A stretch of DNA of 64,000 nt. Origin: CAWKOH01 sp963851245 (GTDB taxonomy: Bacteria; Actinomycetota; Acidimicrobiia; Acidimicrobiales; Palsa-688). Position numbers and translations under genes: made by a program. Positions 53,576 to 62,522 of this stretch are shown in pieces. The stretch is from the NCBI GenBank assembly GCA_963851245.1, contig CAWKOH010000005.1, positions 186,001 through 250,000 of the forward strand, written 5' to 3'. Every line of letters begins with the position of its first letter. Within the stretch, counting starts at the first letter, position 1. Below the pieces are notes generated by a model, which was given only the letters and a program-made list of their open reading frames with translations, was not told the origin of the DNA and did no database searches.

Positions 53576-53896
53576 CTATTGGTCTCCGGCTCGGTCCTCG
53601 TCGCGCAGGAGGGCGCCGCAGTTGGGGCAGGTCGACGAGGCAGTCCGGTCCATTTCCAGTGGGGGCAGCCGTGTTGGCATCTCATCGTCTTCCGGCGCGC
53701 TCGGGTTCGGTCGCGGATCGCGAACCTCGCCCCGCCGATCTCGCCGAATGAGTTGCCAGAGCCTGTTTACGGCCCTGTCCGAGAGGTCTCCAACCGAGGA
53801 AAACCAGGTGAGCTGGCGTAGTTCGTGGTCCTCTACGGCCGTGAGGCCGTCGCGACTCTTGGCCGGGCCCTCGCCGGTGTTCTCGTCTTGCGGCAT
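53576..53896 (-). CDS. Small zinc-ribbon-like protein, unknown
   Basis: 106 residues from ATG 53896, with GAGGAGG 7 bases upstream. The C-terminus STCPNCGALLRDEDRAGDQ has one CxxC knuckle; a second is absent, so two chains or a partner may be needed for zinc. The central HELRQLTWFSSVGDLSDRAV is the only predicted helical core. Convergent with the Rieske gene, separated by 11 bp. Confidence 0.65.
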   Translation of the reverse strand: MPQDENTGEGPAKSRDGLTAVEDHELRQLTWFSSVGDLSDRAVNRLWQLIRRDRRGEVRDPRPNPSAPEDDEMPTRLPPLEMDRTASSTCPNCGALLRDEDRAGDQ

Positions 53897-54003
53897 CTGC
53901 CACCTCCTCGGGGCGTATTGTCGGCCCCCAGGCGGATCGGCTTGAGCGTCTGTCCCGGTCCGATCATCCCGACCGAGAAACCCGCGGACGACTCCGATTC
54001 TTT

Positions 54004-54825
54004 TCAACTGAGGACGAGCGCGGCGAGGGTGTCCATGGACCGTTCCCAGGCGTCGATGTCGCGGCGCCAGGGTGCCGCTACGACGTGCTGGATGCCGCTT
54101 TCGGCGAACGCCACCTTTTCCTCAGTGATCCTCTGCTGCTCCATGCCGAGGGGGTCCCATCCCGTTCTCAGGGAAATGGTGAAGGAAGGCTCCGGCCTCT
54201 CGGCGCGCAATCGGGCTACCAGCGGGGCTGCTTCCTCCGGACTGAGGCCGATCAGCTGGAAGCCGTCTCCCTTAGCGATGGCCCGGCGGTAGGCAGGCTC
54301 GCTCCGTCCCCCGACCCAGATAGGGATGTTCCCCACGGGTTTGGGCAGAAGGCGGATGTCGTCGAACGACCGGAAGGTGCCGTGGAAGGACGCTGGGTCG
54401 TCGCGCCAAAGGCACCGGAAGAGGTCCAGCGCCTCATCGAGCCGCCGTCCTCTGTCAGAGAATCCCGCGCCCAAGGCACGAAACTCGCCTTCCGACCAGC
54501 CGGAGCCCACCGCGATCGTCAGCCTTCCCTTGGAGAGGGCATCCAGGCTGGCCAACTGGTTGGCCAGCCCGACCGGCTCGTGGGCCGGCACTACGAGGAC
54601 GCTCGTGCCGAGTCGGATCCGTGAAGTGACCGCCGCCGCCCAGGTCAGAGTGAGAAGCGGATCAAAGAGGTAGGGGGAGGGGTAGTTCTGGGCGGCTGGT
54701 TGAACCACGTGGTCACTGACCCACAGGTCCGAGAAGCCGAGATCCTCCGCCCGCCGGGCGGCTCGGACGATGGCGTCGGGCCCGGCTGCCCGGCCGTACT
54801 GAGGCAGATGGATGCCTACCTTCAT
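54004..54825 (-). CDS. LLM-class F420-dependent oxidoreductase
   Basis: 273 residues from ATG 54825 (MKVGIHLPQYGRAAGPDAIV). FSDLWVSDHVVQPAAQNYPS, IRLGTSVLVVPAHEPVGLAN, GRLTIAVGSGWSEGEFRALG and IPIWVGGRSEPAYRRAIAKG are family hallmarks. The ATG overlaps the TGA of the DUF2127 gene upstream, so the two are coupled. Confidence 0.9.
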   Translation of the reverse strand: MKVGIHLPQYGRAAGPDAIVRAARRAEDLGFSDLWVSDHVVQPAAQNYPSPYLFDPLLTLTWAAAVTSRIRLGTSVLVVPAHEPVGLANQLASLDALSKGRLTIAVGSGWSEGEFRALGAGFSDRGRRLDEALDLFRCLWRDDPASFHGTFRSFDDIRLLPKPVGNIPIWVGGRSEPAYRRAIAKGDGFQLIGLSPEEAAPLVARLRAERPEPSFTISLRTGWDPLGMEQQRITEEKVAFAESGIQHVVAAPWRRDIDAWERSMDTLAALVLS

Positions 54826-55706
54826 CCCGGCGGAGCGGGGGTGGCTCGGTCGAAGGCCTGCCGCCCTCCGTGCGCTTCGTAGTCGGCCTGAATCGCCCGA
54901 TGACCACCACGAATGCCGAAAAGACGATGGACGATCGCCAGGTAAAGAAGGATCGCCAGATTCAGTATCAGACCGGCGACCTTGAGGACCGTGACGCTCT
55001 TGGTCAACTCGTAGAACTCGTACGGCAGGAGAACGCAGCTTTCGACGAAGGTCAGGTACTCCGCCCACCTCCGGGCCCGCCAGAGCCCGACGATCTCGAC
55101 GCTCAGCAGCAGGCAATAGAGCACCAGCGCCACGCCGATAAGGATCAGGTCCGTTTCGCTGATAGAGAACAAGCGGTTGATCAGGGTCCAGAAGCCACCC
55201 CGCCCGGAGTTAGGACCAACGATGCCGTTGCGGAGGTTCTGAAGAAAGTGGGTGTAGTCGCTGTGGAGTTCGTCGCGGTGCGGTATGAAGATGAAGATGG
55301 CGACGGCGAGGAGAGCGAACACGAGCACGTGAAAGGCACGTTCGACCGCGATCAAGCGCAGTACGTAGCGATCCCTCAGCGGGCGTCCCCGCAACGGGAT
55401 CGTCACCTCGTCGAGTGGGGGCACCGCAGGACGCACTGGTTGCATGGGAGGCCCCAGCGGGATCCAGGCGTCGCACCGCAGACAGCGGTGCCAGCGCAGA
55501 CCTGAAGCCTCTCGAACCAGGGCGTAATCCTCGGGGCCGACGTCGGCCGCATCAGTGCCGACCAGGGCGTGGCCTTGAAAGGCGCAGGAGATGAGCTCCC
55601 ACTCGATCTTGCGCCGGCGTCGCCTCGGGGCGGACGGGGCTTCCGAAGACTTCTGGGCCCGAGATCGAGACGGTGACTTCAGTGGCCCGGCATCCCGCAT
55701 ACCCAT
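54822..55706 (-). CDS. DUF2127-type membrane protein
   Basis: 294 residues. After a basic, disordered 40-residue N-terminus and a CxxC pair (WHRCLRCDAWIPLG), four hydrophobic segments follow: AFHVLVFALLAVAIFIFIP, ETDLILIGVALVLYCLLLSV, YLTFVESCVLLPYEFYELTK and VLKVAGLILNLAILLYLAIV. The YELTKSVTVLKVAGLILNLA region is characteristic of DUF2127 proteins. Function unknown. Cotranscribed with the LLM gene. Confidence 0.8.
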   Translation of the reverse strand: MGMRDAGPLKSPSRSRAQKSSEAPSAPRRRRRKIEWELISCAFQGHALVGTDAADVGPEDYALVREASGLRWHRCLRCDAWIPLGPPMQPVRPAVPPLDEVTIPLRGRPLRDRYVLRLIAVERAFHVLVFALLAVAIFIFIPHRDELHSDYTHFLQNLRNGIVGPNSGRGGFWTLINRLFSISETDLILIGVALVLYCLLLSVEIVGLWRARRWAEYLTFVESCVLLPYEFYELTKSVTVLKVAGLILNLAILLYLAIVHRLFGIRGGHRAIQADYEAHGGRQAFDRATPAPPG

Positions 55707-55734
55707 GGACAGGGGGATGCCTCTCTCTCCGCCG

Positions 55735-56928
55735 CTAGGAGAACTGCACGGGGAGCCGGTTCGGGCCTCGGAGCAACTGCACGAACGTGGCGCCGACCCG
55801 CACCTCCGGATCGACCGCCATCCGGAGGTTGGGCAATCGCGACAGCAGCACCTTCAGGGAAATGTCGATCTCGGCCCGGGCCAGGTGGGCTCCCAGGCAG
55901 AAGTGCTGCCCGAAGCCGAAGGTCAGGGTGCCTGCCGGCCGGCGCCGTACCTCGAAGAGGTCGGGATCGTCGAACTGGGACGGGTCGCGGTTGGCGGCCA
56001 CTATGGCGAAAATGAGGGGCGTGTCCGCGGGGATAGCAATGTCGTTCCACAGCGCGTCGCGTGGGTTGTGCCGGGGAAGCAGGGCCACCGGTGCCTCCCA
56101 GCGCAGGCCCTCTTCGGTTGCCCATCGGGCCTCGCCAGCGGGGTCGGAAAGAACCAGATCCAGCTGGTCAGGATGGGTCAGCAAGGCGTAAAGGGTGTTG
56201 CCGAGGCCCAGGTAAGTCGTGTCGCTACCGGCCGGGAAAAGGAGTTTGAGGAAGTTCATTATTTCCTCGTCCGTCAGGCGCTCTCCATCGAGCTCCTCGG
56301 TCGCGAGCCTCGAGATCAGGTCGTTGGCGGGATCGGTGCGGCGTTCGGCCAGGATCGGAGCGACGAAGGCGGTGAACTCGCGTGAGCACTGAACGGCGTG
56401 CTCGTAGTTCTGTTGGATATCGAGCATTCCGAGCGCCCAGCGGGCCACGACATCCTCGGACGCTGCGGGCAGCCCGAGCATCCTCAGTATGATCTTGAAC
56501 GGGTAGAGCTTGGTGTACTGGCCGACCAGGTCAGCCTCGCGGCGCGGTTCGAACCGATCGATCAGCTCGTGGGCCACGGGTTCGAGCAGCGGGGTGATGA
56601 TCTCCTGCACGATCCGCTGACGGAATGTTGGTGACGCCAGCGCCCGGTTACGGCGGTGCTCCTCGCCGTACATGCACTGAATGTTGTAGCCGAGAACATC
56701 AGTTACCACGTCGGCGTAGAAGGCCTTCGACGGGAAGGTCACCTCGTCCTTGAACGCGGCATTCACCAGTTCATAGCTGGTAAACATCACGGCTGGCCGG
56801 CCGAAGCATCTCACCCAGGCCGCCGGCGCTTGCTTCCGGAGAGCGGCTAGCCGCTGATGGAGATCGGGCATGTCCTCGACGGCATAGTCCCGGTCGTCGT
56901 CGAGCACTGCTGGCAGCGTAATGGTCAT
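55735..56928 (-). CDS. Cytochrome P450
   Basis: 397 residues from ATG 56928 (AAGG 6 bases upstream). CMYGEEHRRNRALASPTFRQ is the C-helix, LKLLFPAGSDTTYLGLGNTL the I-helix with Asp-Thr pair, EEGLRWEAPVALLPRHNPR the ExxR region, and FGFGQHFCLGAHLARAEIDI the heme-Cys loop. Cytoplasmic, needs ferredoxin. Sits upstream of the DUF2127/LLM pair on the same strand, 28 bp apart, probably one operon with them. Substrate unknown. Confidence 0.93.
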   Translation of the reverse strand: MTITLPAVLDDDRDYAVEDMPDLHQRLAALRKQAPAAWVRCFGRPAVMFTSYELVNAAFKDEVTFPSKAFYADVVTDVLGYNIQCMYGEEHRRNRALASPTFRQRIVQEIITPLLEPVAHELIDRFEPRREADLVGQYTKLYPFKIILRMLGLPAASEDVVARWALGMLDIQQNYEHAVQCSREFTAFVAPILAERRTDPANDLISRLATEELDGERLTDEEIMNFLKLLFPAGSDTTYLGLGNTLYALLTHPDQLDLVLSDPAGEARWATEEGLRWEAPVALLPRHNPRDALWNDIAIPADTPLIFAIVAANRDPSQFDDPDLFEVRRRPAGTLTFGFGQHFCLGAHLARAEIDISLKVLLSRLPNLRMAVDPEVRVGATFVQLLRGPNRLPVQFS

Positions 56929-56991
56929 AACCACCTTGCCTTCTTTCTGACCTGAAGATACTCGACGTCGCTCAGGTCGGAGGCCGGGTTG

Positions 56992-57867
56992 TCAACGACT
57001 ACCGACCACCTCTGCCAGACGGTCCAGCGATTCGACACTGTCAGCGGTGGTGGCAGTGAAGACCAGTTCGTCGATCCCGGCATCAGCGAAGCGGTCGATC
57101 GTAGAGATAATGGCGGCCGGGGTTGTAGGGGAGTCCCCGGCCAAGGCGGTGGCCACCAACGACTGGTCGTAGCCGTAGTACTTCGAGACGTGGGCCTCGT
57201 AGATGTCACGGGCACCGGGCCCGAGAGCGAAGTGGGTGGCGGCTATCAACTTCGGTCTTCCTTCTCGACCGGCCGCCTGCCAAGCGTCGAAGGTGATGGC
57301 GTAGCGTTCGAGGTGATCGGTGAGGCCGGTTGAGAAGCTGAAGCTTCGGATGCCGTCCGCCAGCCGCCCAGCACGTTCGAGCGACTTCGGCGTCATCCCG
57401 CCGATGATGACCTCCGGTCCCCCAGGCGTGTAAGGCGGGGGTCCCACTGGCTCGGTGCCCTCGAAGGGCGCCACTCCCTGCCAGCACCTCTTCATGGCGA
57501 TCAACTGGCGCTCGAAGCGCTCGCCCCGCCGGGCCCAGACTTCAGGGGCGACGGCAAAGTCGCTCTGGCGGCCTCCGAGGCCCAGACCGAAGCTGAAGCG
57601 ACCCTCCGACAGGCGGTCCAGGGTGGCGGCCTGCTGGGCCAGGACGCCCTCCTTGTGGTAGGGGAGACAAAGAACCGAGGTCAACAGCCGAACTCGTTCA
57701 GTGACCGCGGCCACGAAGGTGAGGGCCAGCATGGGATCATTGGTGGCGAAAGTGAGGCGCTGCCCGAGGCTAACGCTGTCGAATGGTCCGGCTTCCACCC
57801 GGTTCACGAACGCCAACAGCTCGACCCGGGTCAGGGCCTTCATGGGTAGTCCGACGCCGATCTTCAC
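56992..57867 (-). CDS. LLM-class F420-dependent oxidoreductase
   Basis: 291 residues. MKIGVGLPMKALTRVELLAF, VRLLTSVLCLPYHKEGVLAQ, GRFSFGLGLGGRQSDFAVAP and PEVIIGGMTPKSLERAGRLA are the expected segments. The FDSVSLGQRLTFATNDPMLA stretch replaces the usual E-H-H motif. Located 63 bp upstream of the P450 on the same strand. Confidence 0.9.
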   Translation of the reverse strand: MKIGVGLPMKALTRVELLAFVNRVEAGPFDSVSLGQRLTFATNDPMLALTFVAAVTERVRLLTSVLCLPYHKEGVLAQQAATLDRLSEGRFSFGLGLGGRQSDFAVAPEVWARRGERFERQLIAMKRCWQGVAPFEGTEPVGPPPYTPGGPEVIIGGMTPKSLERAGRLADGIRSFSFSTGLTDHLERYAITFDAWQAAGREGRPKLIAATHFALGPGARDIYEAHVSKYYGYDQSLVATALAGDSPTTPAAIISTIDRFADAGIDELVFTATTADSVESLDRLAEVVGSR

Positions 57868-57926
57868 CGGTCTCCTTCTTACTAGAATTGTGCCCCTGAG
57901 AAGTCACTGGAGGGGGAGGAGGCGCC

Positions 57927-58170
57927 ATGCCCGAGGTAGCCGACCGGCCCGGAGGTTATTGACTCGGACGGGCACGTGGTGGAGCCCGACCGCGTCTGGA
58001 GGGACTATGCGGAGCCCGGCTATCGGGACTTGCTCGACCGAGCCCCGGGTGGCGCCGTCCAGGCCTTGGCCGTGCAGCGGGCCTACCCCGACGCGGCTCT
58101 AGCGGAGCCGCTCGCCGGCGCGGCGGCAGCCGCGCGCAGGGCGGGTCGACTCAGGAGTGCGCCGCTGTCA
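57927..58170 (+). pseudogene. Amidohydrolase remnant, frameshifted and truncated
   Basis: ATG 57927 follows a good GGAGGAGG site. MPEVADRP should be followed by EVIDSDGHVVEPDRVWRDYA, the amidohydrolase N-terminus with its D-x-D-x-H, but an extra C near 57948 puts it in another frame. The readable family sequence stops after about 70 residues (AEPGYRDLLDRAPGGAVQA) where the P450 gene begins on the other strand. The remaining 300 residues are missing. Confidence 0.65.
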
Positions 58171-59431
58171 ACGGGGCGGGGTTCACCCGGGTACCGGCCG
58201 AATAGGTCACCGGCAGGTGTTTAATCCCCCCGATGAAGTTGGAGCGCAGCATTTCCGGCCTGCCGGCCAGCTGCATGTCCGGAAAGCGCTTGAGGATCTC
58301 TTCGAAGATGATGCGTAGCTCCATACGCGCCAGGTTGGCGCCGAGACAGAAGTGGGCGCCGCCGGCGCCGAAAGCGACGTGTTCGTTTGGGTCGCGCTGA
58401 ATGTCGAAGGTGTACGGATCATTGAAGACGTCCTCGTCTCGGTTCGCCGACGCGTACCACATGACGACCTTGTCGCCCTTGGCGATCGGTTGCCCGTGCA
58501 CGACGGCGTCTTCGGTCGCCGTGCGGCGGAAGTAGAGGACCGGCGAGGCCCAGCGAAGGATCTCCTCGATCGCCGTGTTGAACCGCTTCGGGTCGTCGAG
58601 GTTCTCCCGCATCTCGGAGTAGGAGTCCGGGTGCTGCATCAGGGCGTACATGCCCCAGGCCGTCGTGTTACGCGTCGTCTCGTTGCCCGCCACGGTCAGC
58701 AGGAGCATGAACATGTCGAACTCGAGCTCCGAGAGTTTGTCTCCTTCGATCTCGGCGTTGATGAGCTTGGTCACGATGTCGTCGCGAGGGTCGCTGCGCC
58801 GCTGCTTGGCCAGGTCGTTGACGTAGGCATAGAGCTCGGCTGAGGCCGCAATCGACTCGTCGTTACCGCCGTACTCCGGGTCGTCGGTGCCGATCATCTT
58901 GTTCGACCAGGAGAAGAGCAGCCTGCGGTCCTCTTGAGGCACGCCCATGATCTCTGCAATCGCCTGTAGAGGGAGTTCGGCCGCAAGATCCTCGACGAAG
59001 TCGCACGATCCTCGCTCGATGATGTTGTCGACGATGAGAACAGAACGGTGGCGTAGATACTGTTCCAGCAGCCCGATCATGCGCGGCGTGAACCCCTTGT
59101 TCACCAGCAGCCGATAACGGGTGTGCTTGGGGGGATCCATGTACAGCATCATCACCCCGCGGGGGTCAAAACCGGCTCGGGCGTTAGACAGCTCACCGAA
59201 ATCGAAGATGTTCACCCCGCCCGCCTCCGATGAGAAGCGGTGGGTGTCCCTGTTGACCTCGACCACGTCCGCGTACTTCACCAGGTTCCAGAAGCCCTGG
59301 CCGGCCGGGCTGTCATGCCAGGCCACCGGTGCCTCCATCCGGAGGCGGCGGAACATCTCGTGGTGCTCGCCCCGCTGGAAGCGGTCCATATCGAGAAGGT
59401 CCACGCCGGCCACGGTCGTCTTGTTCCCCAT
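58151..59431 (-). CDS. Cytochrome P450 (CYP125/124/142-like)
   Basis: 426 residues from ATG 59431, AAAGGGG about 7 bases upstream. MMLYMDPPKHTRYRLLVNKG is the C-helix, LLTVAGNETTRNTTAWGMYA the I-helix with Glu-Thr, EEILRWASPVLYFRRTATED the ExxR region, FGAGGAHFCLGANLARMELR the heme loop. The GGAHFCLG heme loop and overall length recall mycobacterial steroid and methyl-branched lipid hydroxylases, but assignment to one CYP family needs a search. Confidence 0.93.
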   Translation of the reverse strand: MGNKTTVAGVDLLDMDRFQRGEHHEMFRRLRMEAPVAWHDSPAGQGFWNLVKYADVVEVNRDTHRFSSEAGGVNIFDFGELSNARAGFDPRGVMMLYMDPPKHTRYRLLVNKGFTPRMIGLLEQYLRHRSVLIVDNIIERGSCDFVEDLAAELPLQAIAEIMGVPQEDRRLLFSWSNKMIGTDDPEYGGNDESIAASAELYAYVNDLAKQRRSDPRDDIVTKLINAEIEGDKLSELEFDMFMLLLTVAGNETTRNTTAWGMYALMQHPDSYSEMRENLDDPKRFNTAIEEILRWASPVLYFRRTATEDAVVHGQPIAKGDKVVMWYASANRDEDVFNDPYTFDIQRDPNEHVAFGAGGAHFCLGANLARMELRIIFEEILKRFPDMQLAGRPEMLRSNFIGGIKHLPVTYSAGTRVNPAPLTAAHS

Positions 59432-59612
59432 GACTGCCCCTTTCTCAACCGTTGGTCCTGGCGCCACGGTTGCTGGAACGGCGTTGCCCAGCGTAGCCCG
59501 GCGGCGGGATACGCCCGAACGCCGTGCCGGAACGCCTGGCGTCGAGGCCGGGCGACCGGATTCAGGATGGGAGCGGCACGGTGTCCGTCGGGCCCGCGCC
59601 AGACTTCAGGGG

Positions 59613-60287
59613 GTGAAATGGCCTTCGCTCTGGGCGCGACACCGGCAACCCGTGCCGGTCGGTACGTACACGCAGTGGTGGTGGCCGCCAACCGGCTGGG
59701 GCTATAACGAGATGCGATGGATGTTGGAGCCGCGCTCGGACCCATCACCTGTGGGCTACTTCTGGAGCCACCAGGTCGGGTTCGTCCGCGGCGAGGGCGC
59801 CTACCTGGGTCTGCAGACCGAGGGCTCCGAGCCCACCGGCAAGATCGCCATCTTCTCGGTGTGGGGGGCTGTCGACGCCGAGGGTCCGGAGTACGCCGCC
59901 CCCTTCAGCGGCGAGGGCACCGGTATGACGGTGCGGATCCGCTACCCGTGGGTGCCCGGCCGGCCCGAACGCCTGGTGCTGGGAGCTGACGGGGGATGCT
60001 GGTGGCGGGCGGAGGTCGGTGGTAGCCGAATCGGCCGCATCCGGGTCCCTGCCCGTTGGGGAGCCCTGGCACCGGCGTCGATCATGTGGACCGAGCGGTA
60101 CGCACCTCCCCTGCGGACCTGCAGTGAGCTCGGGGAGGCCGTGGCCTGGTTCGGGACGCCGGAAGCCGACGATGGGGTGAGCCCGAAGGGTCACCAGAAC
60201 TACCTGGCTGCGCACCTGGGGTGCCCGGGTTCATCGGTAGTCGACGCCGACGGTGGCGTCGTGCAGGTCATGGGGGCGATTGGGTAG
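59613..60287 (+). CDS. Trp-rich conserved protein, unknown (DUF3472-like?)
   Basis: 224 residues from GTG 59613 (VKWPSLWARHRQ). Notable motifs are TYTQWWWPPTGWGYNEMRWM, GYFWSHQVGFVRGEGAYLGL and GCWWRAEVGGSRIGRIRVPA; the layout of a GYFWS strand followed by YLGLQTEG recalls DUF3472 carbohydrate-associated folds, with low certainty. No signal peptide. The last 57 bases overlap the convergent LLM gene. Confidence 0.6.
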   Translation: MKWPSLWARHRQPVPVGTYTQWWWPPTGWGYNEMRWMLEPRSDPSPVGYFWSHQVGFVRGEGAYLGLQTEGSEPTGKIAIFSVWGAVDAEGPEYAAPFSGEGTGMTVRIRYPWVPGRPERLVLGADGGCWWRAEVGGSRIGRIRVPARWGALAPASIMWTERYAPPLRTCSELGEAVAWFGTPEADDGVSPKGHQNYLAAHLGCPGSSVVDADGGVVQVMGAIG

Positions 60288-61172
60288 GGCCGGCCCTGAC
60301 CCCGGCACGTAGCCCTTCATTCGGGCCCGCCGGAAGGGAGCGATCAGCTCTGCCAGCCGCTCCAGTTGGGGTGTGACGAAGCCCTCGTCACCCGGTTCGA
60401 CACGGAAGGTGACCCGTGTAAGTCCCATGGCGAGGTACTCGTCTATGGCACTTCTGGACGGGGTGGCCTGCTGCAACATCACCGGCATCGGGCCGCGTCC
60501 GGCCTCGGCCGCCATGAGTTGGAGGTCCGAGACACGGCTGGCGAGTTGCGCTCCGTCGAGATGGCGTCCGCTTGCGATCCAGCCGTCACCGAAGCGAAGG
60601 ACCCGGCGAGCAGTGTTAGGACCGCTCCCGCCCAGGAGGACCAGGGGATGCGGTACTTGAACCGGCTTGGGCCACTGCTTCATGGGCCGGACCCGTACGC
60701 GTGTTCCGTCGTAGCTGGCCACCTCTTCGGTCCAGATCGCCTTCATAGCTTCCACGCGCTCCCGGAAGACCGTCCATCGGTCCTGCGGATCGACGCCGTG
60801 GTTCTCGATTTCCTGTAGGTTCCAGCCGGCGCCTACGCCGAGCACGACTCGACCGTTGGACAGGTGATCGAGGGTCGAGATCCTCTTCGCGAGCATGATC
60901 GGATCGTGGTCCGGTACAACCAGTGTGCTCGTGCCGAGCCGGATACGGGTCGTAACCGCGGCGATCGCGGCCAGCGAGTCGATCGGGTCGTGAAACCGGT
61001 AGAAGTCTTCGGGTAGGTCTCCGCCGCTCGGGTAAGGGCTGGATCGATCGACAGGCACGTGGCTGTGTTCCGGGAGAAAGACCGACTCGAAGCCCATGTC
61101 TTCGACGAGGGTTCCCAACCGGGTCGGAAGTAGCGCTCGATCAGTGGGAAACATCGTTATGCCGAAATGCAA
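60231..61172 (-). CDS. LLM-class F420-dependent oxidoreductase
   Basis: 313 residues. MHFGITMFPTDRALLPTRLG, FESVFLPEHSHVPVDRSSPY, IRLGTSTLVVPDHDPIMLAK, GRVVLGVGAGWNLQEIENHG and HPLVLLGGSGPNTARRVLRF are classic F420-LLM segments (the PEHSH type frequent in mycobacteria). 3' end overlaps the Trp-rich gene tail to tail. The 265 bases up to 61437 hold no further gene. Confidence 0.9.
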   Translation of the reverse strand: MHFGITMFPTDRALLPTRLGTLVEDMGFESVFLPEHSHVPVDRSSPYPSGGDLPEDFYRFHDPIDSLAAIAAVTTRIRLGTSTLVVPDHDPIMLAKRISTLDHLSNGRVVLGVGAGWNLQEIENHGVDPQDRWTVFRERVEAMKAIWTEEVASYDGTRVRVRPMKQWPKPVQVPHPLVLLGGSGPNTARRVLRFGDGWIASGRHLDGAQLASRVSDLQLMAAEAGRGPMPVMLQQATPSRSAIDEYLAMGLTRVTFRVEPGDEGFVTPQLERLAELIAPFRRARMKGYVPGSGPALPNRPHDLHDATVGVDYR

Positions 61173-61437
61173 CGATCGAACCTCTCACTCGACGGCTCGC
61201 ACCCAGGGGAATTCCCACGATGCGGCTCGATCATTCCACGCCCGCCTGTCCAGAGGGAAGGTCCCTATACTTGGGGCGATGCTCTTGAAAGAGTTCAGCT
61301 GACGGCAGCGGAGTTCGAGCGTGGCACGGGCTGGTCCATCAAGCCCGAGGGCGCTTGCAAAGGTGATGCCCGTGTGCCACTTGGTGGTGGCACCTTCGAT
61401 TTGGCCGCCACGTGTGACACCCGGAGGTGGCTCCCGT

Positions 61438-62043
61438 TCAGGCCGAGGACCACCATCTTGTGCGGATCGCACGACTCACTGGCTTGGCGGCGAGGGCCAA
61501 CGCGATGAAGGCGGCGCTGAGGGGGTACAGATAGTTCGGGAAGAGGGCGAGGATCGCAAAGGGGGCGTCGATGAAGACGGGCACCAGAGCAATAGCCAGC
61601 AGAGTTGCCAGAACCTTGACGAACAGCGGCTGCTTGTCCCACGACGCGGTCCACCGGCGGGAACGGGGTTCTGAAGAAGCGATGAGCGGCGCGACAGTGA
61701 GTCCGGGTGGCCCGTCCAATGCCGCCGAGGACCCCGGCCACGCCACGTCGGGGTCGAACATGGTCAGCAACATCTCTTTGGCTTGAGCGGCGCCGACCTC
61801 CAGCCTCAGGGCGGGCATCCCGTTCGTAACAGTGCCCCGCAGCATGCCGAACATCTCAATGGTCAGGTTCAGGCCACTCCGCAAGGAGTCGTTGGCGGTC
61901 AAGACACCGTCTTGGTAATCGTCATAGATCAGGCGGATCTCTCGGCACAGAGCCAGGCTAAAGGCGACGTCATCATCCTCGACAAGGGTGAATCCGGCGT
62001 TCTCGCCGACCGAACTGAGCGTCGTCGGTAACGAATCTCTCAT
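61438..62043 (-). CDS. Hypothetical protein with two C-terminal membrane helices
   Basis: 201 residues from ATG 62043; a TTG at 62061 would add six. The N-terminal 130 residues look soluble and helical (FSLALCREIRLIYDDYQDGV, GLNLTIEMFGMLRGTVTNGM). KVLATLLAIALVPVFIDAPF and LYPLSAAFIALALAAKPVSR are hydrophobic. No family recognised. Could be an anchored sensor-type protein. Confidence 0.6.
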   Translation of the reverse strand: MRDSLPTTLSSVGENAGFTLVEDDDVAFSLALCREIRLIYDDYQDGVLTANDSLRSGLNLTIEMFGMLRGTVTNGMPALRLEVGAAQAKEMLLTMFDPDVAWPGSSAALDGPPGLTVAPLIASSEPRSRRWTASWDKQPLFVKVLATLLAIALVPVFIDAPFAILALFPNYLYPLSAAFIALALAAKPVSRAIRTRWWSSA

Positions 62044-62161
62044 CTCTCGTGAGACTCCCAATCGAGGGTTGAGCGGGGCTGTGACTCCGCCCGATACTTT
62101 CCCTCCAGTGCTGTCGGCATGACTGTGGCCCGACTTGAGCAGAAGTCTTGCGGGTGCTCAG

Positions 62162-62509
62162 TCAGAGCATGTCGGTCCAGTGGTCGAGGCGGCGGCCCGC
62201 CCTCGACAGGATGTTGGGATCACGGAGGGTGTTGGCTAGAAGGGCGCTGCCTTCGTAGGCGGCTAGCAGTTCGAGGGCCAGGTCGGACGCGTCACGGCGG
62301 CCGAGTGACCGGAACTGCTCTGCAGCCCATTCGATCGGAAGCCGCATCAGCTCAGCTGCGATCAGACCTGAGCCCTCGTCCCGCTTGTCCAGCTCGGAGC
62401 AGAGGGTGCCCATAGGACACCCGTACCGGGCGATCGTCTCACGCCGGGCGGTGAGCTCGCGCAGGAGGGCCTTTAGCCGGCTCCCGGCGGCGGCGGTGAG
62501 CGCAGGGGC
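62162..62509 (-). pseudogene. C-terminal remnant of a TetR-family regulator
   Basis: RLKALLRELTARRETIARYG, then CPMGTLCSELDKRDEGSGLI and EWAAEQFRSLGRRDASDLAL match the ligand domain of LmrA/YxaF-like TetR proteins, where CPMGTLC is a hallmark. There is no start codon before the Met at 62413, and the frame closes with TAA at 62510-62512, so the DNA-binding domain is missing. The SDR gene begins 13 bases further in the opposite direction. Confidence 0.7.
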
Positions 62510-62522
62510 TTATGCTGCTGTC

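Noticed and set aside
57955..57965. TGA in the amidohydrolase start as a Sec codon
   Set aside because: The conserved D-x-D-x-H lies in another frame across this point; the TGA is a frameshift artefact.
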